A stretch of 64,000 nt of DNA from DAOTWA01 sp963702935 (GCA_963702935.1 OY969772.1:1054001-1118000), one strand, 5' to 3'; positions 50,244 to 60,078 are shown, counted from the first letter of the stretch. Notes: generated from the sequence alone by a model not told the origin. Program-made: numbers and translations.

Positions 50244-50282
50244 TTGCGCAAGATATTGAAATATAGTAGAATTCTACTATAT
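50244..50282 (+). promoter_or_regulatory. PadR-gene promoter with perfect palindrome over the start codon
   Basis: A perfect 22-bp palindrome (50261-50282, arm ATATAGTAGAA) covers the presumed -10 box TAGAAT (50267-50272; -35 TTGCGC 50244-50249, 17 bp apart) and the first two bases of ATG 50281. It is a likely operator for autorepression. With that promoter the transcript would begin within a few bases of the start codon. Confidence 0.6.
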
Positions 50283-50868
50283 GCCACGCAACGCACTCCA
50301 TAATCCCATCGCATTTGCCGCACTAGGCGCGCTACTTGAGCGACCCATGCATCCGTATGAACTTGCTAAAGTGCTCGCCGAGCGTGGTGTGCCGGTTAAT
50401 CGGGGCTCGTTGTATGACACGGTGGATGTGCTCACTCGCGCCGGTTGGATTACGCCACTCCAAACAGAGCGTGCAGGCGCCCGACCCAAGCGCACGCCAT
50501 ACCAGCTTACCAAGAATGGCCGGGCGGAGTTAGTAAAACGACTGGATGAACAACTCCGCACGCCACACGTTGAGTTCCCAGAGTTTTTCAACTCTATCAG
50601 TCATATCGGCGTGCTCGGGAAGGAACGGGCAGTAAACGCGCTGCAAGAGCGCGTTGAGCATTTAACCAATCGCATTGACGAGCAGAAGCAACAACTCGAC
50701 GACGCCTTATACCAGGCCAAAGTGCCGCGTTTATTTGTCATCGAGGCTGAGTATGCGCTGGCTCTATTGCGAGCCGAACGGGAATGGGTTAGCCAAATTA
50801 TTTTGGATATCCATAATGGCGGGGTTTCGTGGCCGAATGCAAAACAATATCACAAGGAGCGTACGTAA
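50281..50868 (+). CDS. PadR-family transcriptional regulator, 195 aa
   Basis: Winged-helix domain ALLERPMHPYELAKVLAERGVPVNRGSLYDTVDVLTRAGWITPLQTERAGARPKRTPYQLTKNGRAELVKRL, followed by a long coiled-coil-like dimerisation part (NALQERVEHLTNRIDEQKQQLDDALYQ) of the Vir/PadR type. It probably represses itself and the next gene through the palindrome over its start. The stop and the next ATG overlap by one base (TAATG). Confidence 0.88.
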   Translation: MPRNALHNPIAFAALGALLERPMHPYELAKVLAERGVPVNRGSLYDTVDVLTRAGWITPLQTERAGARPKRTPYQLTKNGRAELVKRLDEQLRTPHVEFPEFFNSISHIGVLGKERAVNALQERVEHLTNRIDEQKQQLDDALYQAKVPRLFVIEAEYALALLRAEREWVSQIILDIHNGGVSWPNAKQYHKERT

Positions 50869-51839
50869 TGACACTGACAGGAACAGAGCACAAGATATTT
50901 GACCCCCGCGACCGCTTGCTTGGGGCTACGGGCGATGAGCTGCTTGACGCCAGTGTCGTGCGGCGTAATGGTGCTTGGTGGATGGTTTTAGCGGGGCAAG
51001 CGCACGGACAGGGCGCCCCAAATATTTTCAGCGCGACGCTGCCGCAGAACACTCATCTTTCGGCGCAGGGATGGTCCCCTACGCGGGATAGGTCGGGAGA
51101 ATTGCAGCCGCTGGCCGAAAGGAAGCATAGTCAGGCTTGGGACGCTGCCGGGGGGCGACATTGTCCGGCATACGGAAAAGGATGGGACCCCAAGAAAGAA
51201 AAATGGGTTGAACGAATTTACTATGCTGGCGGTGCGGAGTTCGCATGGGGTCCATACCAGATCGGCTATCTGGAATGGGACGACGGCCAATGGATTGACC
51301 AGCCAGCGCCCTGTTTTGGAGCCACCGAAGACTGGGAGCATGGCAGCGTGTATGAACCGAATGTACTCTGGCAGGATAGCAAGTGGAAGATATGGTATGT
51401 CGCCGGATCGAACCGGGAAAACTACCTGGTGCACGGCTACGCCGAAAGTGATGACGGCGAACACTGGGGGGCGCATACGATTTTCGCTCCGGAAGAAATG
51501 AAAATGTTTGATTTTTGCGTCCGGCAGCGGAACGGCGAACATGACGCCATCTTCTCCAGGCTACACATTGGCCAAGCCGCGCCACCGCCAGAAACTGGCT
51601 TATGGTGGTGCCATGCCAAGGAGCCGTCCGGCCAACTGAAAGATTGGAGTGAGCCCGTCCAGATTATGACTGCCGAAGATCGAGGCTGGCACACAGGGCC
51701 GTTCAAACCTTCGCTTCAGTTTGGTGAAGATGGAAAAGCCTGGATTTTCTTTGATGGGCTGTATAACACGGGCGATCCCGGTCCATTCCCTTTTGCACTC
51801 ACACAAGGATGCCTGGAGATTGAGTTGCCGGAAGCCTAG
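50868..51839 (+). CDS. Five-bladed beta-propeller protein, glycosidase-related, 323 aa
   Basis: Repeated blade motifs of the GH32/43/68/DUF377 kind are visible: ASVVRRNGAWWMVLAG, GSVYEPNVLWQDSKWKIWYVAGS, WGPYQIGYLEWDDGQW, GPFKPSLQFGEDGKAWIFFDG. Acidic residues at blade starts could be catalytic, but I cannot name the substrate and a non-catalytic role is possible. Start at the ATG at 50868 (AAGGAG at 50854-50859) overlapping the PadR stop, so co-regulated with it. No signal peptide. Confidence 0.7.
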   Translation: MTLTGTEHKIFDPRDRLLGATGDELLDASVVRRNGAWWMVLAGQAHGQGAPNIFSATLPQNTHLSAQGWSPTRDRSGELQPLAERKHSQAWDAAGGRHCPAYGKGWDPKKEKWVERIYYAGGAEFAWGPYQIGYLEWDDGQWIDQPAPCFGATEDWEHGSVYEPNVLWQDSKWKIWYVAGSNRENYLVHGYAESDDGEHWGAHTIFAPEEMKMFDFCVRQRNGEHDAIFSRLHIGQAAPPPETGLWWCHAKEPSGQLKDWSEPVQIMTAEDRGWHTGPFKPSLQFGEDGKAWIFFDGLYNTGDPGPFPFALTQGCLEIELPEA

Positions 51840-52008
51840 GACTCTTTCAGGCGATGGTCTTTCCAAACAGCCCCGGCAGATTGAACAGGGTCAAAAGCAC
51901 AGATCAAATTCCATTCAGCACATCGCAATCGTCCACCCGGGGACATCCTCGTCCCCTTCATCCGGTTGATAAAAGCATATCTTTATTCCTGAATTCTATA
52001 ACAAAACA

Positions 52009-52041
52009 GGGTGCTGTACCCGGTTGAGCACAGCACCCCGG
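52009..52041 (-). terminator. Terminator after the BMP fragment
   Basis: On the minus strand GGGTGCTGT...ACAGCACCC form a 9-bp stem followed by TGTTTTGTTAT. It closes the minus-strand gene group ending at 52064. Confidence 0.6.
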
Positions 52042-52063
52042 TCTCAGTAGATATTTTATTTCA

Positions 52064-52270
52064 CTAAGTTTTAATGGAACCATCCTTGATCCCGCCGCTG
52101 GCCTTCTGGATCTGGGCTTTCAGATCGGCTGGGATCTTGCTGTCCCAATCATGGAAGGGGGCCAGGCCGACGCCGCCGTTTTGCAGGGTGCCGGTGCTGA
52201 TGCCGGCTGTGACAGAGCCATCGGCCACTGTCTTCAGGTAGTTGTAGACGGCGACGTCCACGTTCTTCAT
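52064..52270 (-). pseudogene. C-terminal fragment of a BMP-family ABC substrate-binding lipoprotein
   Basis: VDVAVYNYLKTVADGS and GGVGLAPFHDWDSKIPADLKAQIQKASGGIKDGSIK are the last about 68 residues of BmpA/Med-type nucleoside-binding proteins, which are normally about 350 aa. The apparent ATG is an internal Met of the family. The fragment joins directly to the end of a lipoprotein gene of another family (overlap ATGA), so a deletion or recombination fused the two loci. Confidence 0.8.
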
Positions 52271-52712
52271 TTGCAGACCACGACAATATTTGCGGTAAAG
52301 CTGCCATCAGGATTAGGTCTTCCGGCGAGCGTTACCCTGTATCCTACTTGCAAATCGGATAGCGATGCAGAGCCGGCTGAAGTTTTGATGGTCGCCTGGC
52401 CTGAAAGGTGAACGACCTGTTCACTGCCATCGTCGGTTCGCTTCATGGTAAATTCGTTGTTTCCCACGCTGACAATCTGCCCTTTGCCGCCGGTGCCGCC
52501 GCAGAGATCTCCGCTTTGGGGAATTGCACCCGCAGCGGTCGTTGGCTGAACCGGTGCTGTGGTTGCAGCCGGAGCGGTCGTCTGTTGAACCGGTGCTTCG
52601 GTTACAGTCGGAGCGGTCGTTGGTTGAACCGGCGCTGCCGCCGGCGAACAGGCGGCGAGAAGCGTCGCCGTCGTTAAAAAACAGACAGAACAAGACAAAG
52701 CCTCTTTAACAT
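52267..52712 (-). CDS. Small secreted lipoprotein with threonine/proline linker (frameshift in signal peptide)
   Basis: From ATG 52712 (AAGGAG six bases upstream) the signal peptide MLKRLCLVLSV...LTTATLLAACSPAAA has a clear lipobox LAAC, but the A6 run at 52676-52681 is one base short and shifts the frame; with seven the protein is continuous. A low-complexity linker of repeated APVQPTTA-like units follows, then a C-terminal beta domain GKGQIVSVGNNEFTMKRTDDGSEQVVHLSG...GYRVTLAGRPNPDGSFTANIVVV of the DUF5666 kind. Function unknown; it follows the ABC permease gene on the same strand. Confidence 0.7.
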
Positions 52713-52740
52713 TTTGATCTCCTTGAAGCTGATTATGAAC

Positions 52741-55429
52741 CTACAAATTTTCTTCTTTGAGCGTATCTACGATGTTGTCATTGCGGATCATCGCACCGGA
52801 GACCATCATGGTGGCGAAGACGATCGCCAGGATGCCGACAATGCAGGCTGCAATGGCCCCCCCGGGCAGGCTGAAGGCAAAGCTACTCACCCCGCCGAAC
52901 TGGAGGTAGATGACCACGCTCACAGCGATCCCCAGCGGCAACCCGTACAGCAGGGCGGTCAGCCCGTAGAACAGGCTCTCGTAGCGCAGCATGCGCAGGA
53001 AACCACCGGGAGTGAGCCCGACGGATTTGAGCATGGCGATCTCGCGCCGGCGCAGCTTGATGTTGGAATCCAGGGTGTTGATGATGTTGGTTACCCCGAT
53101 CAACGTGATCAACGCCAGGAATCCGTAAAAGAACAGGTTGGTCATCAGTGTCTGCAGGGTTTGGCTCTTATTGAGCTCCGCCGTTGAATAGTACGAGAAG
53201 TTGCCCCCAACCGCACCCTGGTAGAGCCGTTGGAGGGCCACCACCGCCGCGTCCGGGTTCCTGCTCTGGATGTACATGGAGCCGGGATTGCTCGGGCCTA
53301 GCTGCAGCAGTTGGCTGCTCAGCCCGTCGAAGACGGCGTCCGAGACGATCAAATTCGGAACCAGAGTTGCCCCCAGAAAACCCAGAGGGAACTCCTGGGT
53401 GACCGCCCCCACCGTCCACGTCAGGCGGGCTGGTAGTTTGTCCTCAGTTTGGGGAGAGGAGTAGCCAGACATCTTGGATGCAGATATCGTATCGCCCGGC
53501 TTTAGATTGAAAAAGTCGAAATCGTACAGCTTGCCGCCCTGGCGCAAGGTGGCGTGATTGATCAGGATCCCCAGCGGTGCGGATGGGTCGGAATACTGTT
53601 GCGGGTCCAGGCCGAGCTGCGCCGCGTAGTTAGCAAACTCGGATGGCCCCACGGCACACACCTGAAGCACAAACTGGTATGTATCGCCTGCTACAGGGTA
53701 AGGTAGATTTTCAAGTTTAAGGTTATTCAGCTCTTGTAGAGCCTGATAGGCCAGATTGGTGATCATCGCATGCGGGGGGACGTACTGCTCGTAGGTGCAG
53801 CGCCTATAGGAAACCCTCTGCACTTCTGGCAGTTGGCTGACCATGTTGGCAAAATCCAGAACGTGGCTTTGGCGGTAGTCCAGGGAGATTATCAGATCGA
53901 AGTTCATCGCTTGGCTGGCCATGCGCTGGGTGGTTTTGGTATACAGCATCAGGGCATTGAAGGCTACGAACAAGATGATACTGATCATCAGCGAGAGCAG
54001 CGTGGTGAGATATCTCTTACGGTCGCGTTGGAGGGATTTGAGCGCCAGCTCGCCCTCGAACCCGAACACACGCCGGATCAGGCGGACCGAAGCGGTCCGA
54101 TGGCTGGTGCGCAGGCTAAGCGGTTGGCCCTCCTGGATCTCGCCGCTCTGGCGGATGGCATCGATGGGCGAAACCCGGGCGGCGCGCCGGGCGGGGATCC
54201 AGGCCGAAAGCAGGATGGTCGCCGCGGAAAACAGCACGGTCGCGCCGATGACCAGCGGCGAGACCACCAACTGCAGCCCCTGATCCGCGTCAAGGATCAA
54301 CTGGGAGACGATCCCCCGGGTGAGCGCCGCCAGAACCTCCACCCCGGCGATGGCGCCCAGGATGCCCAGCGGGATGCCGATCGCCGCGATGGCCCCCGCT
54401 TCGGTCAGCACGATGCGGCGGATCTGCGCCGATGTGGCGCCCACACTGGCAAACATGCCGAACTGCTTCTCGCGCTCGCGGATCGAGATGGCGAAAGCGT
54501 TGTAGATCAGCAACACCGAGCCAGACACGATCAGGGCGATAACGACGGCGATGGTCGCAAGGAAGAAGCCCACATAGTTGGAACGGCCGCTGCCGCCCAA
54601 CCAGGGCAGCAGGTCCTCGGTTAAAGGTGATATTTTCCGGCTTGCCGTCCTGATCGAGGGTTACCGTCAGCCCGGCGTCCTTGGCAATTTCCGGCGCGCT
54701 GGTGGAAATGCTGCGCGGATCGCGGGCCAGGATCGCGATGTCCACTTTGTCTGCGGCTGCCAGTTGTGTCGGGTCGAGGTACGTCAAGGCCGGGAAAGCG
54801 GCAGGCATGCCGGTCTCATCGGCGAGGGGCGCCATAACCCCGACCACCGTGTAGGTTTTGGAAACGGACGGGGTAAAGGTTTCCCCATCTTGCAGAGCGA
54901 CGTACTCTTCTCCTCCCCAGGCCTTGACGAGCTCAGCGTAGTTGGGGAAATTCCGCTGGCCAAAAGTCACCTTCAGCGTGCTGCCGGGCTCCAGACCCAG
55001 GCCAGAGTCCATGGCCATCGCCCGGGAAATGAGCAGCTCATCCCCGTTTTGAGGGAGGCGTCCGGAGATTAGCCTGACGGATCGGTTTTGGAATGAAGGC
55101 GCGTCATAGGCCGTGATGTCCAGGTAAGGCCGGACGGAGTTGTGGCTGCCGTAGGTGGCGTTCCCCAGTGGCTGGTTGAGCATCGCCGTTTGGACGGCGC
55201 TGTTATCGGTGATATATTTCGCCTTTGCATAGGGCACGGCGAGGAACTGGGCGTGCCAATTCCCCGACATGAAGATCTCGTGGTCGATCATCACCTTCTG
55301 GAAGCTGACCCCCAGCAGGAACACCCCGCAGATCAGGGCGGCGGACAGGATCACCCCCAGGATGGTCACCGCAGTCCGCTTCTTGTTCAGCCGCAGGTAC
55401 TTCAGGGTATACGTGGTCAGGATGTTCAT
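52741..55429 (-). CDS. FtsX-type ABC permease (MacB/BceB-like, one-base frameshift), about 895 aa
   Basis: Two FtsX modules. N-terminal TM in LNKKRTAVTILGVILSAALICGVFLLG, a large exported domain, then three TM helices around FFLATIAVVIALIVSGSVLLIYNAFAISIREREKQFGMFASVGATSAQIRRIVLTEA; the second module repeats this with SLQRDRKRYLTTLLSLMISIILFV and NLFFYGFLALITLIGVTNIINTL...RRREIAMLKSVGLTPGGFLRMLRYES. One extra base in the AAA at 54623-54625 breaks the frame; its removal gives ENITLTEDLLPWLGGSG. It overlaps the ATPase gene by four bases. Such exporters extrude antimicrobial peptides or lipoproteins, or sense them. Confidence 0.88.
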
Positions 55430-56109
55430 GCCTGCACCGCCTCGTCACGCAGGATGCGCCCATCGCCGAAGGAGATGATGCGGTCAGCCTGCAGGGCGAT
55501 GTCGTGGTCGTGGGTCACCACGATCAGCGTCTGGTGGTAGCGTTGGTTGGAGAGCTTGAGCAGCGCAATGATTTCTTTAGAGTTGCCGCTGTCCAGGTTG
55601 CCGGTTGGCTCGTCGGCCAGGATCAGGGCGGGGTTATTGATCAGCGCCCGCCCGATGGAGACGCGCTGCTGCTGCCCGCCGGAGAGCTGGTTGGGCAGGT
55701 GATTGACCCGGTCGGCGAGCCCTAACGTGGCTACGATCTCCTTCAGTCGCGCCTCATCCAGGCTGCGCTCATCCAGGAGCAGCGGCAGGGTGATGTTCTC
55801 CGCAACGTTGAGGATGGGGATCAGATTGTAGAACTGGTAGATGAGGCCGATTTGCCGGCGGCGAAAGATGGCCAGTTTGGTCTGGTCGAGGGTGCAGATA
55901 TCCGTGCCATCCACCAGCACCTGGCCGGAGCTGGGCGTATCCACCCCGCCCAGGACGTGCAGCAGAGTGGATTTGCCCGAGCCGGAAGGGCCGACGATGG
56001 CAACGAACTCGCCTTTTTCCACGCTGAAGCTGACGTCATCCAGGGCTTTGATCTGCGTGTCGTCTTTTCCGTATACTTTCGAAAGGTTGTTGACCTTGAG
56101 AATTTCCAC
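55426..56109 (-). CDS. ABC transporter ATPase (LolD/MacB/BceA type), 227 aa
   Basis: Walker A VGPSGSGKST, Q-loop IYQFYNLIPILNVAENI, signature LSGGQQQRVSIGRAL, Walker B LILADEPTGNLD, switch VVTHDHDIAL, all of the MacB/LolD/BceA subgroup that partners FtsX-type permeases. I start at GTG 56109 (GGAGG six bases upstream) where the family begins (VEILKVNNLSKVYG); an ATG at 56139 is possible but adds non-family residues. The permease gene starts within its stop. Confidence 0.92.
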   Translation of the reverse strand: MEILKVNNLSKVYGKDDTQIKALDDVSFSVEKGEFVAIVGPSGSGKSTLLHVLGGVDTPSSGQVLVDGTDICTLDQTKLAIFRRRQIGLIYQFYNLIPILNVAENITLPLLLDERSLDEARLKEIVATLGLADRVNHLPNQLSGGQQQRVSIGRALINNPALILADEPTGNLDSGNSKEIIALLKLSNQRYHQTLIVVTHDHDIALQADRIISFGDGRILRDEAVQA

Positions 56110-56214
56110 AATGTTCCTCCAAGATTTATGAAATACCAATATTCAAAGCATACGGATGGCGAGTGACCCTGCGGTGACTGCAATTGTGACAATTTATTCA
56201 CCTGACGGTGTGTG

Positions 56215-56787
56215 TCAGGTGGCTCTTCCCGGCTTTGTTCGATAACGGAGGAAAACTGTACCATTGCGGAAGCGGCGTTCTGCCAAAAGCTCGAGCTCCA
56301 ATCGCAGGTTGTCGGGCAGTGCCGATTTGCCGCCTCCCACGAGAATCGGGAAGATGAACAATTGGCATTCGTCGATCAGCCCGGCCCGGAAGGCCTGGGC
56401 GGCGAGCTCAGGGCCCCCGATGAGGATGTCATGTTCGCTGGCTGCTTTTAGCTGGCGAATTGCTTGCGGATCAAAGGCTTGCTCGAGCTGCGTTTTGCGA
56501 GTGAATATCGTCTTCAACGTCCTGGAGTACACGATTTTATTGGCCGCTTGCCAGGTCTCAGCGAAATCGCGCATGGGCGGAGACTCGGCGGCCAGATTGG
56601 GATCAGTCTCCCACACCATCATGGTCTCATACATTCGCCGCCCATAGAGATGCGTGCGTGTTGTCCTTACGATGTTCGTGATAAATTTGAACGATTCCTC
56701 ACTTGGGTCGGTCCAGTCAAACTTACCATCCTTGTCCTCGGTGTATCCGTCGAGTGAGGTGTTCGCTATGTAAATCAAGTTAGCCAT
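56215..56787 (-). CDS. RibD-C/dihydrofolate reductase-like protein, 190 aa
   Basis: NLIYIANTSLDGYTEDKDGKFDW and HDILIGGPELAAQAFRAGLIDECQLFIFPILVGGGKSALP are the two conserved parts of the RibD C-terminal/DHFR-like reductase superfamily. Stand-alone members of this size are common and mostly uncharacterised NAD(P)H reductases. It lies between the ABC ATPase and the kinase gene on the same strand, an unusual insertion in a Bce-type operon. Confidence 0.85.
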   Translation of the reverse strand: MANLIYIANTSLDGYTEDKDGKFDWTDPSEESFKFITNIVRTTRTHLYGRRMYETMMVWETDPNLAAESPPMRDFAETWQAANKIVYSRTLKTIFTRKTQLEQAFDPQAIRQLKAASEHDILIGGPELAAQAFRAGLIDECQLFIFPILVGGGKSALPDNLRLELELLAERRFRNGTVFLRYRTKPGRAT

Positions 56788-56858
56788 ATTTGACCTCCAT
56801 TTTTATACCTGTACGTAACCCCCGATCATACCTGTAAGCTTACAGAAACAACCACGCC

Positions 56859-58118
56859 TTAAACCACCCCGCGGAAAAGGCGGATCTCGAAACGCGTCCC
56901 CGCTCCGCGCTGGCTGCGGACGGAGATATCCCCGCCCTGGGCGATGAGGATGGCTTTGGCCAGGGCCAACCCGATACCGACGCTGTTCTCGCCGGCGTTC
57001 TCACCGCGATAGAAGCGGTTGAAGATGTGAGGGATATCCCGGCTCGCGATCCCCTCGCCATCATCGCTGACAATGATCTCAGCGTACAGGGCATTCGCAC
57101 CGTAACTGATCTCGATCCTCCCACCCTCAGGGGTATGCTCGATGCAGTTCTTGACCACGTTGGTCAGCGCCTCCGCGCTCCAGTTGAGGTCGCCGGTAAA
57201 GCTTGCCCCCTCGCCGCCATGGATCACGAGGCGCTGCTTCTTGATCTCGAGCGGGATCTGCAGCGGCTCCAGCGCCCTTTCGATCAACCGGCGCACGTCT
57301 ACCGGCTCGCTTTTAAAAACAGCGGTGCCGGCGTCCAGCCGGGCCATCTTGAGCAGCGCGGCTACCAGCCATTGGATGCGCCCGAGCTGCGCGCGCAGCC
57401 GCTCGACAAACGCGCGCCGGTCCGCCTCCGGGGGGTCCTCGGCCAGCAGGTCGGCCAGTACGCCCAATGAGGTGAGCGGGGTCTTGATCTGGTGGGAGAT
57501 GTCGGCGATCAGGTTGGATAAGGCGGTTTTGTCCTTTTGCAGCAGCTCAGCTTGTTCGCGCAGCCGGACGGTGACCTTGTACAGGTCGTTCTTCAACAGG
57601 CTGAAGCTGCCCTCGCCGTTGTCGCGTACGTCCAGGGCATAATCGCCGGCGTCGATGCGGCGCAGGTATGCCGAAAGCCCCGTCACCTGGGCAGATACCG
57701 CCCGCTGGTAGCGCACCAGCAAAAGAACGAACCCGATGCAGACCAGTCCGACCAGCGCCAGTCCGATCGGCAGCAGGCGCGCCAGCAGGCCGGCGGCAAC
57801 GCCGGTGTCCACCCCGCCGAGCGCGGGATCTCCGACTGCACTCCGATCGCCCAGGCCATATTTCTCCAGCACCTGGGTCCCCAGGCTGACGGTGTCGGCC
57901 CCCGGCCGGCGGCGCAGATCCTGCACGACCTGCGCCTCGGCCTGGGGATAGTGCTGCACCACTGTGCCGACGATGCCCGCGTAGGTGTCTTTGAGTGCCT
58001 GGTTGGTATACGCCGTCATCGCCAGGCTGAGCGTGACTGCCGCAAGGACGGTTACCAGCGACAGGGCTATCATGGAGATGAACAATTTCCGGTCTTCCAA
58101 GTTAAAGAGCTGTTTCAT
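56859..58118 (-). CDS. Membrane sensor histidine kinase (VanS/BceS-like), 419 aa
   Basis: TM1 at about 14-36, an exported sensor part, TM2 LLPIGLALVGLVCIGFVLLLV at about 115-135, a HAMP-like linker, HisKA with IADISHQIKTPLTSLGVLADLL (His acceptor), and HATPase with NVVKNCIEHTPEGGRIEI, DDGEGIASRDIPHIFNRFYRG and GIGLALAKAI. It pairs with the response regulator directly upstream (one base between the stop and the ATG) and very likely controls the ABC exporter downstream. Confidence 0.92.
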   Translation of the reverse strand: MKQLFNLEDRKLFISMIALSLVTVLAAVTLSLAMTAYTNQALKDTYAGIVGTVVQHYPQAEAQVVQDLRRRPGADTVSLGTQVLEKYGLGDRSAVGDPALGGVDTGVAAGLLARLLPIGLALVGLVCIGFVLLLVRYQRAVSAQVTGLSAYLRRIDAGDYALDVRDNGEGSFSLLKNDLYKVTVRLREQAELLQKDKTALSNLIADISHQIKTPLTSLGVLADLLAEDPPEADRRAFVERLRAQLGRIQWLVAALLKMARLDAGTAVFKSEPVDVRRLIERALEPLQIPLEIKKQRLVIHGGEGASFTGDLNWSAEALTNVVKNCIEHTPEGGRIEISYGANALYAEIIVSDDGEGIASRDIPHIFNRFYRGENAGENSVGIGLALAKAILIAQGGDISVRSQRGAGTRFEIRLFRGVV

Positions 58119-58119
58119 G

Positions 58120-58800
58120 TCAATTGCCTACCTGATACCCCAGGCCGCGCACGGTCCTGATCAGCGTCGGGTTCTGCGGGTCGTCCTCGAGCTTCTCGCG
58201 CAGGCGCTTGATGTACACCGTTAGCGTATTGTCGTTGACGAAATCCTCGTCCACATCCCAGATGCTGCCCAGGATCTGGCTGCGGGTGAGCACCCGTCCC
58301 TGGTTGAGGATCAACGTGAGTAACAAGCGGTATTCCAGCGCGGTTAAGAGCACTTCGCGGCCGTTTTTGTAGACCTTGGCCTGCTGGGCGAAGACCGTCA
58401 CGTCCCCACAGGTGAGGGTGCGGTCGCCGGCCTCGACCGGCCCCCGGCGGCGCAAAACGGCTTTCATGCGCGAGATCAGCTCGCGCAGGCGGAAGGGCTT
58501 GGTGATGTAGTCGTCCGCGCCCAGGTCGAGGCCGAGGACGATGCTGGCCTCTTCGTCACGGGCGGAAAGGATGATAATGGGCGTATCCCCGGCGGCGCGG
58601 ATTTCTTTGCACAGATCGTAGCCGCTGCCATCCGGCAATCCCAGGTCCAAGAGCACCAGGTCGAAGGGCTGGCGCTTGAGCAGGTCGCGCGCCTCCTCCA
58701 GGCGGTGGGCCAGACTGACCTGGAAACCGTCCTGCTTGAGCGAGTATTCCACCCCCATGGCGATGGTGTCATCGTCTTCGACGAAAAGGATAGAAAGCAT
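58120..58800 (-). CDS. OmpR-family response regulator, 226 aa
   Basis: Receiver domain with acidic pair VEDDD, phospho-acceptor in LVLLDLGLPDGSGYDLCKEIR and the K in DDYITKPFRLREL; the C-terminal winged helix ends in SQILGSIWDVDEDFVNDNTLTVYIKRLREKLEDDPQNPTLIRTVRGLGYQVGN. It would activate the kinase/exporter operon in response to a cell-envelope drug or peptide. First gene of the minus-strand group 58800-52267. Confidence 0.93.
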   Translation of the reverse strand: MLSILFVEDDDTIAMGVEYSLKQDGFQVSLAHRLEEARDLLKRQPFDLVLLDLGLPDGSGYDLCKEIRAAGDTPIIILSARDEEASIVLGLDLGADDYITKPFRLRELISRMKAVLRRRGPVEAGDRTLTCGDVTVFAQQAKVYKNGREVLLTALEYRLLLTLILNQGRVLTRSQILGSIWDVDEDFVNDNTLTVYIKRLREKLEDDPQNPTLIRTVRGLGYQVGN

Positions 58801-58923
58801 GAGAAGAATCCTGGAAATCTATATTGGGTTCCAGACAATTATAACAAGACCTAATGGTGTTTTTTACAAAGCCCGATGGGTATTGAAAAAATCTTTCAAG
58901 AGGTTTTTGGGTAAAAATTGGCG

Positions 58924-59038
58924 CCCCATCTTCTGGCGCCTGCTCGACTGCTCGTTTGGGGTGGTGGGGATAGTGCCTTTGGGGTGGGTGTGGCGGGACG
59001 TGAGGCAGTTGGAGGAATTAGGGAAGAAACCCGTATAG
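58924..59038 (+). pseudogene. Third copy of the small membrane protein, 3' fragment only
   Basis: Codes for FWRLLDCSFGVVGIVPLGWVWRDVRQLEELGKKPV and stop, matching the last 38 residues of copy 1 (44046-44161). The homology continues past the stop for about 25 bp (TTTATTATGCGG...GATTTTGGAG). The upstream boundary at about 58923 is abrupt. Confidence 0.85.
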
Positions 59039-59088
59039 TTTATTATGCGGGGAGGATTTTGGAGGGGATTATTCGGCCACTGGTATTT

Positions 59089-59117
59089 GGCCCCGAAGGG
59101 TTTTGGATATATAATGT
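59089..59117 (+). promoter_or_regulatory. Promoter of the PEP-mutase-like gene
   Basis: TTGGCC (59089-59094), 17 bp, TATAAT (59112-59117), about 50 bp before ATG 59168. Confidence 0.55.
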
Positions 59118-59167
59118 CATTAATATCGGGTTGCAGTTGAGTTTCTTATTAAAAAAGGGGCCATATT

Positions 59168-60044
59168 ATGGTTTCAATTACTCAAAAAGAAAAAGCCGAA
59201 CTATTCTTGAAATTTCATCAAGACAAAGAAATTCTGGTTCTGTTAAACTCGTGGGATGTTGGGAGCTCTAAATTAATAGAAGCATGTGGCTATAAAGCAA
59301 TCGCGACAACAAGTATGGGAATAGCTGCATCTTTAGGTTATCCTGACTGCCAGGTAATACAACTATCAGAAATGATTGAAACCATTACGGGAATCGTAAA
59401 TGGAGTGCAAGCTCCGGTAACTGTGGATATAGAAGCCGGATATGGGAAGAATTTAAATGAAATAATTGATTCGGTTCAAAAGGTTGTTGCAACAGGGATT
59501 GTTGGAATAAACATTGAAGACAGTATCGACTTAAATCCAACATTAATTGATGAGGCTGAATTTTGCGAAAGAATATCGGCCATTCGTGCATTATCAGATT
59601 CACTGGGCTTTCATTTAGTAATTAATGCAAGAACTGATTCATTTTATGTTTCGTCAGGTTCGTCACGGGAAAAATTGAGCGAATCGATTAAGCGCGGCAA
59701 TAAATACCGGGAAGCTGGAGCTGACTGCATATTTGTACAACCTGTATGGGAAAAAGAAATGATTTCAACATTGGTCAAGGAAATTAATGCCCCCATTAAT
59801 ATTCTTTCAAATCCTACGATTGGGGTGGGGTCGCCCCTATCGGTAAGTGAACTGCAGGATTTGGGTGTTGCCCGTTTAAGTCTTGGCTCGAGTTTGATGA
59901 AAGCTACTTTAGCTTTAATTTAAAAAAGTTGCTGACGAACTGTCTGAAAAAGGGACTTGCAATACTTTATTGGATACCTTAACACCGTTTCCCGATGCTG
60001 CAATGGCTTATAAACTGGCAATAGGAATGAAGAGTATCCACTAA
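59168..60044 (+). CDS. Isocitrate lyase/PEP phosphonomutase-superfamily protein (one-base frameshift), about 291 aa
   Basis: TIM-barrel of the PEPM/ICL type: LLNSWDVGSSKLIEACGYKAIATTSMGIAASLGYPD, PVTVDIEAGYG (Mg-binding Asp region), VGINIEDS, FHLVINARTDSF. Closest to small oxaloacetate-decarboxylase/2,3-dimethylmalate lyase-like proteins; a true phosphonate mutase role is not supported by context. One extra T at 59919-59921 breaks the frame; removal continues KKVADELSEKGTCNTLLDTLTPFPDAAMAYKLAIGMKSIH to the TAA at 60042-60044. AT-rich and followed by an attC-like site, thus probably an acquired cassette. Confidence 0.83.
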
Positions 60045-60078
60045 CGGGGGTTGGACTGATTGAACGAATAAAATCGCC

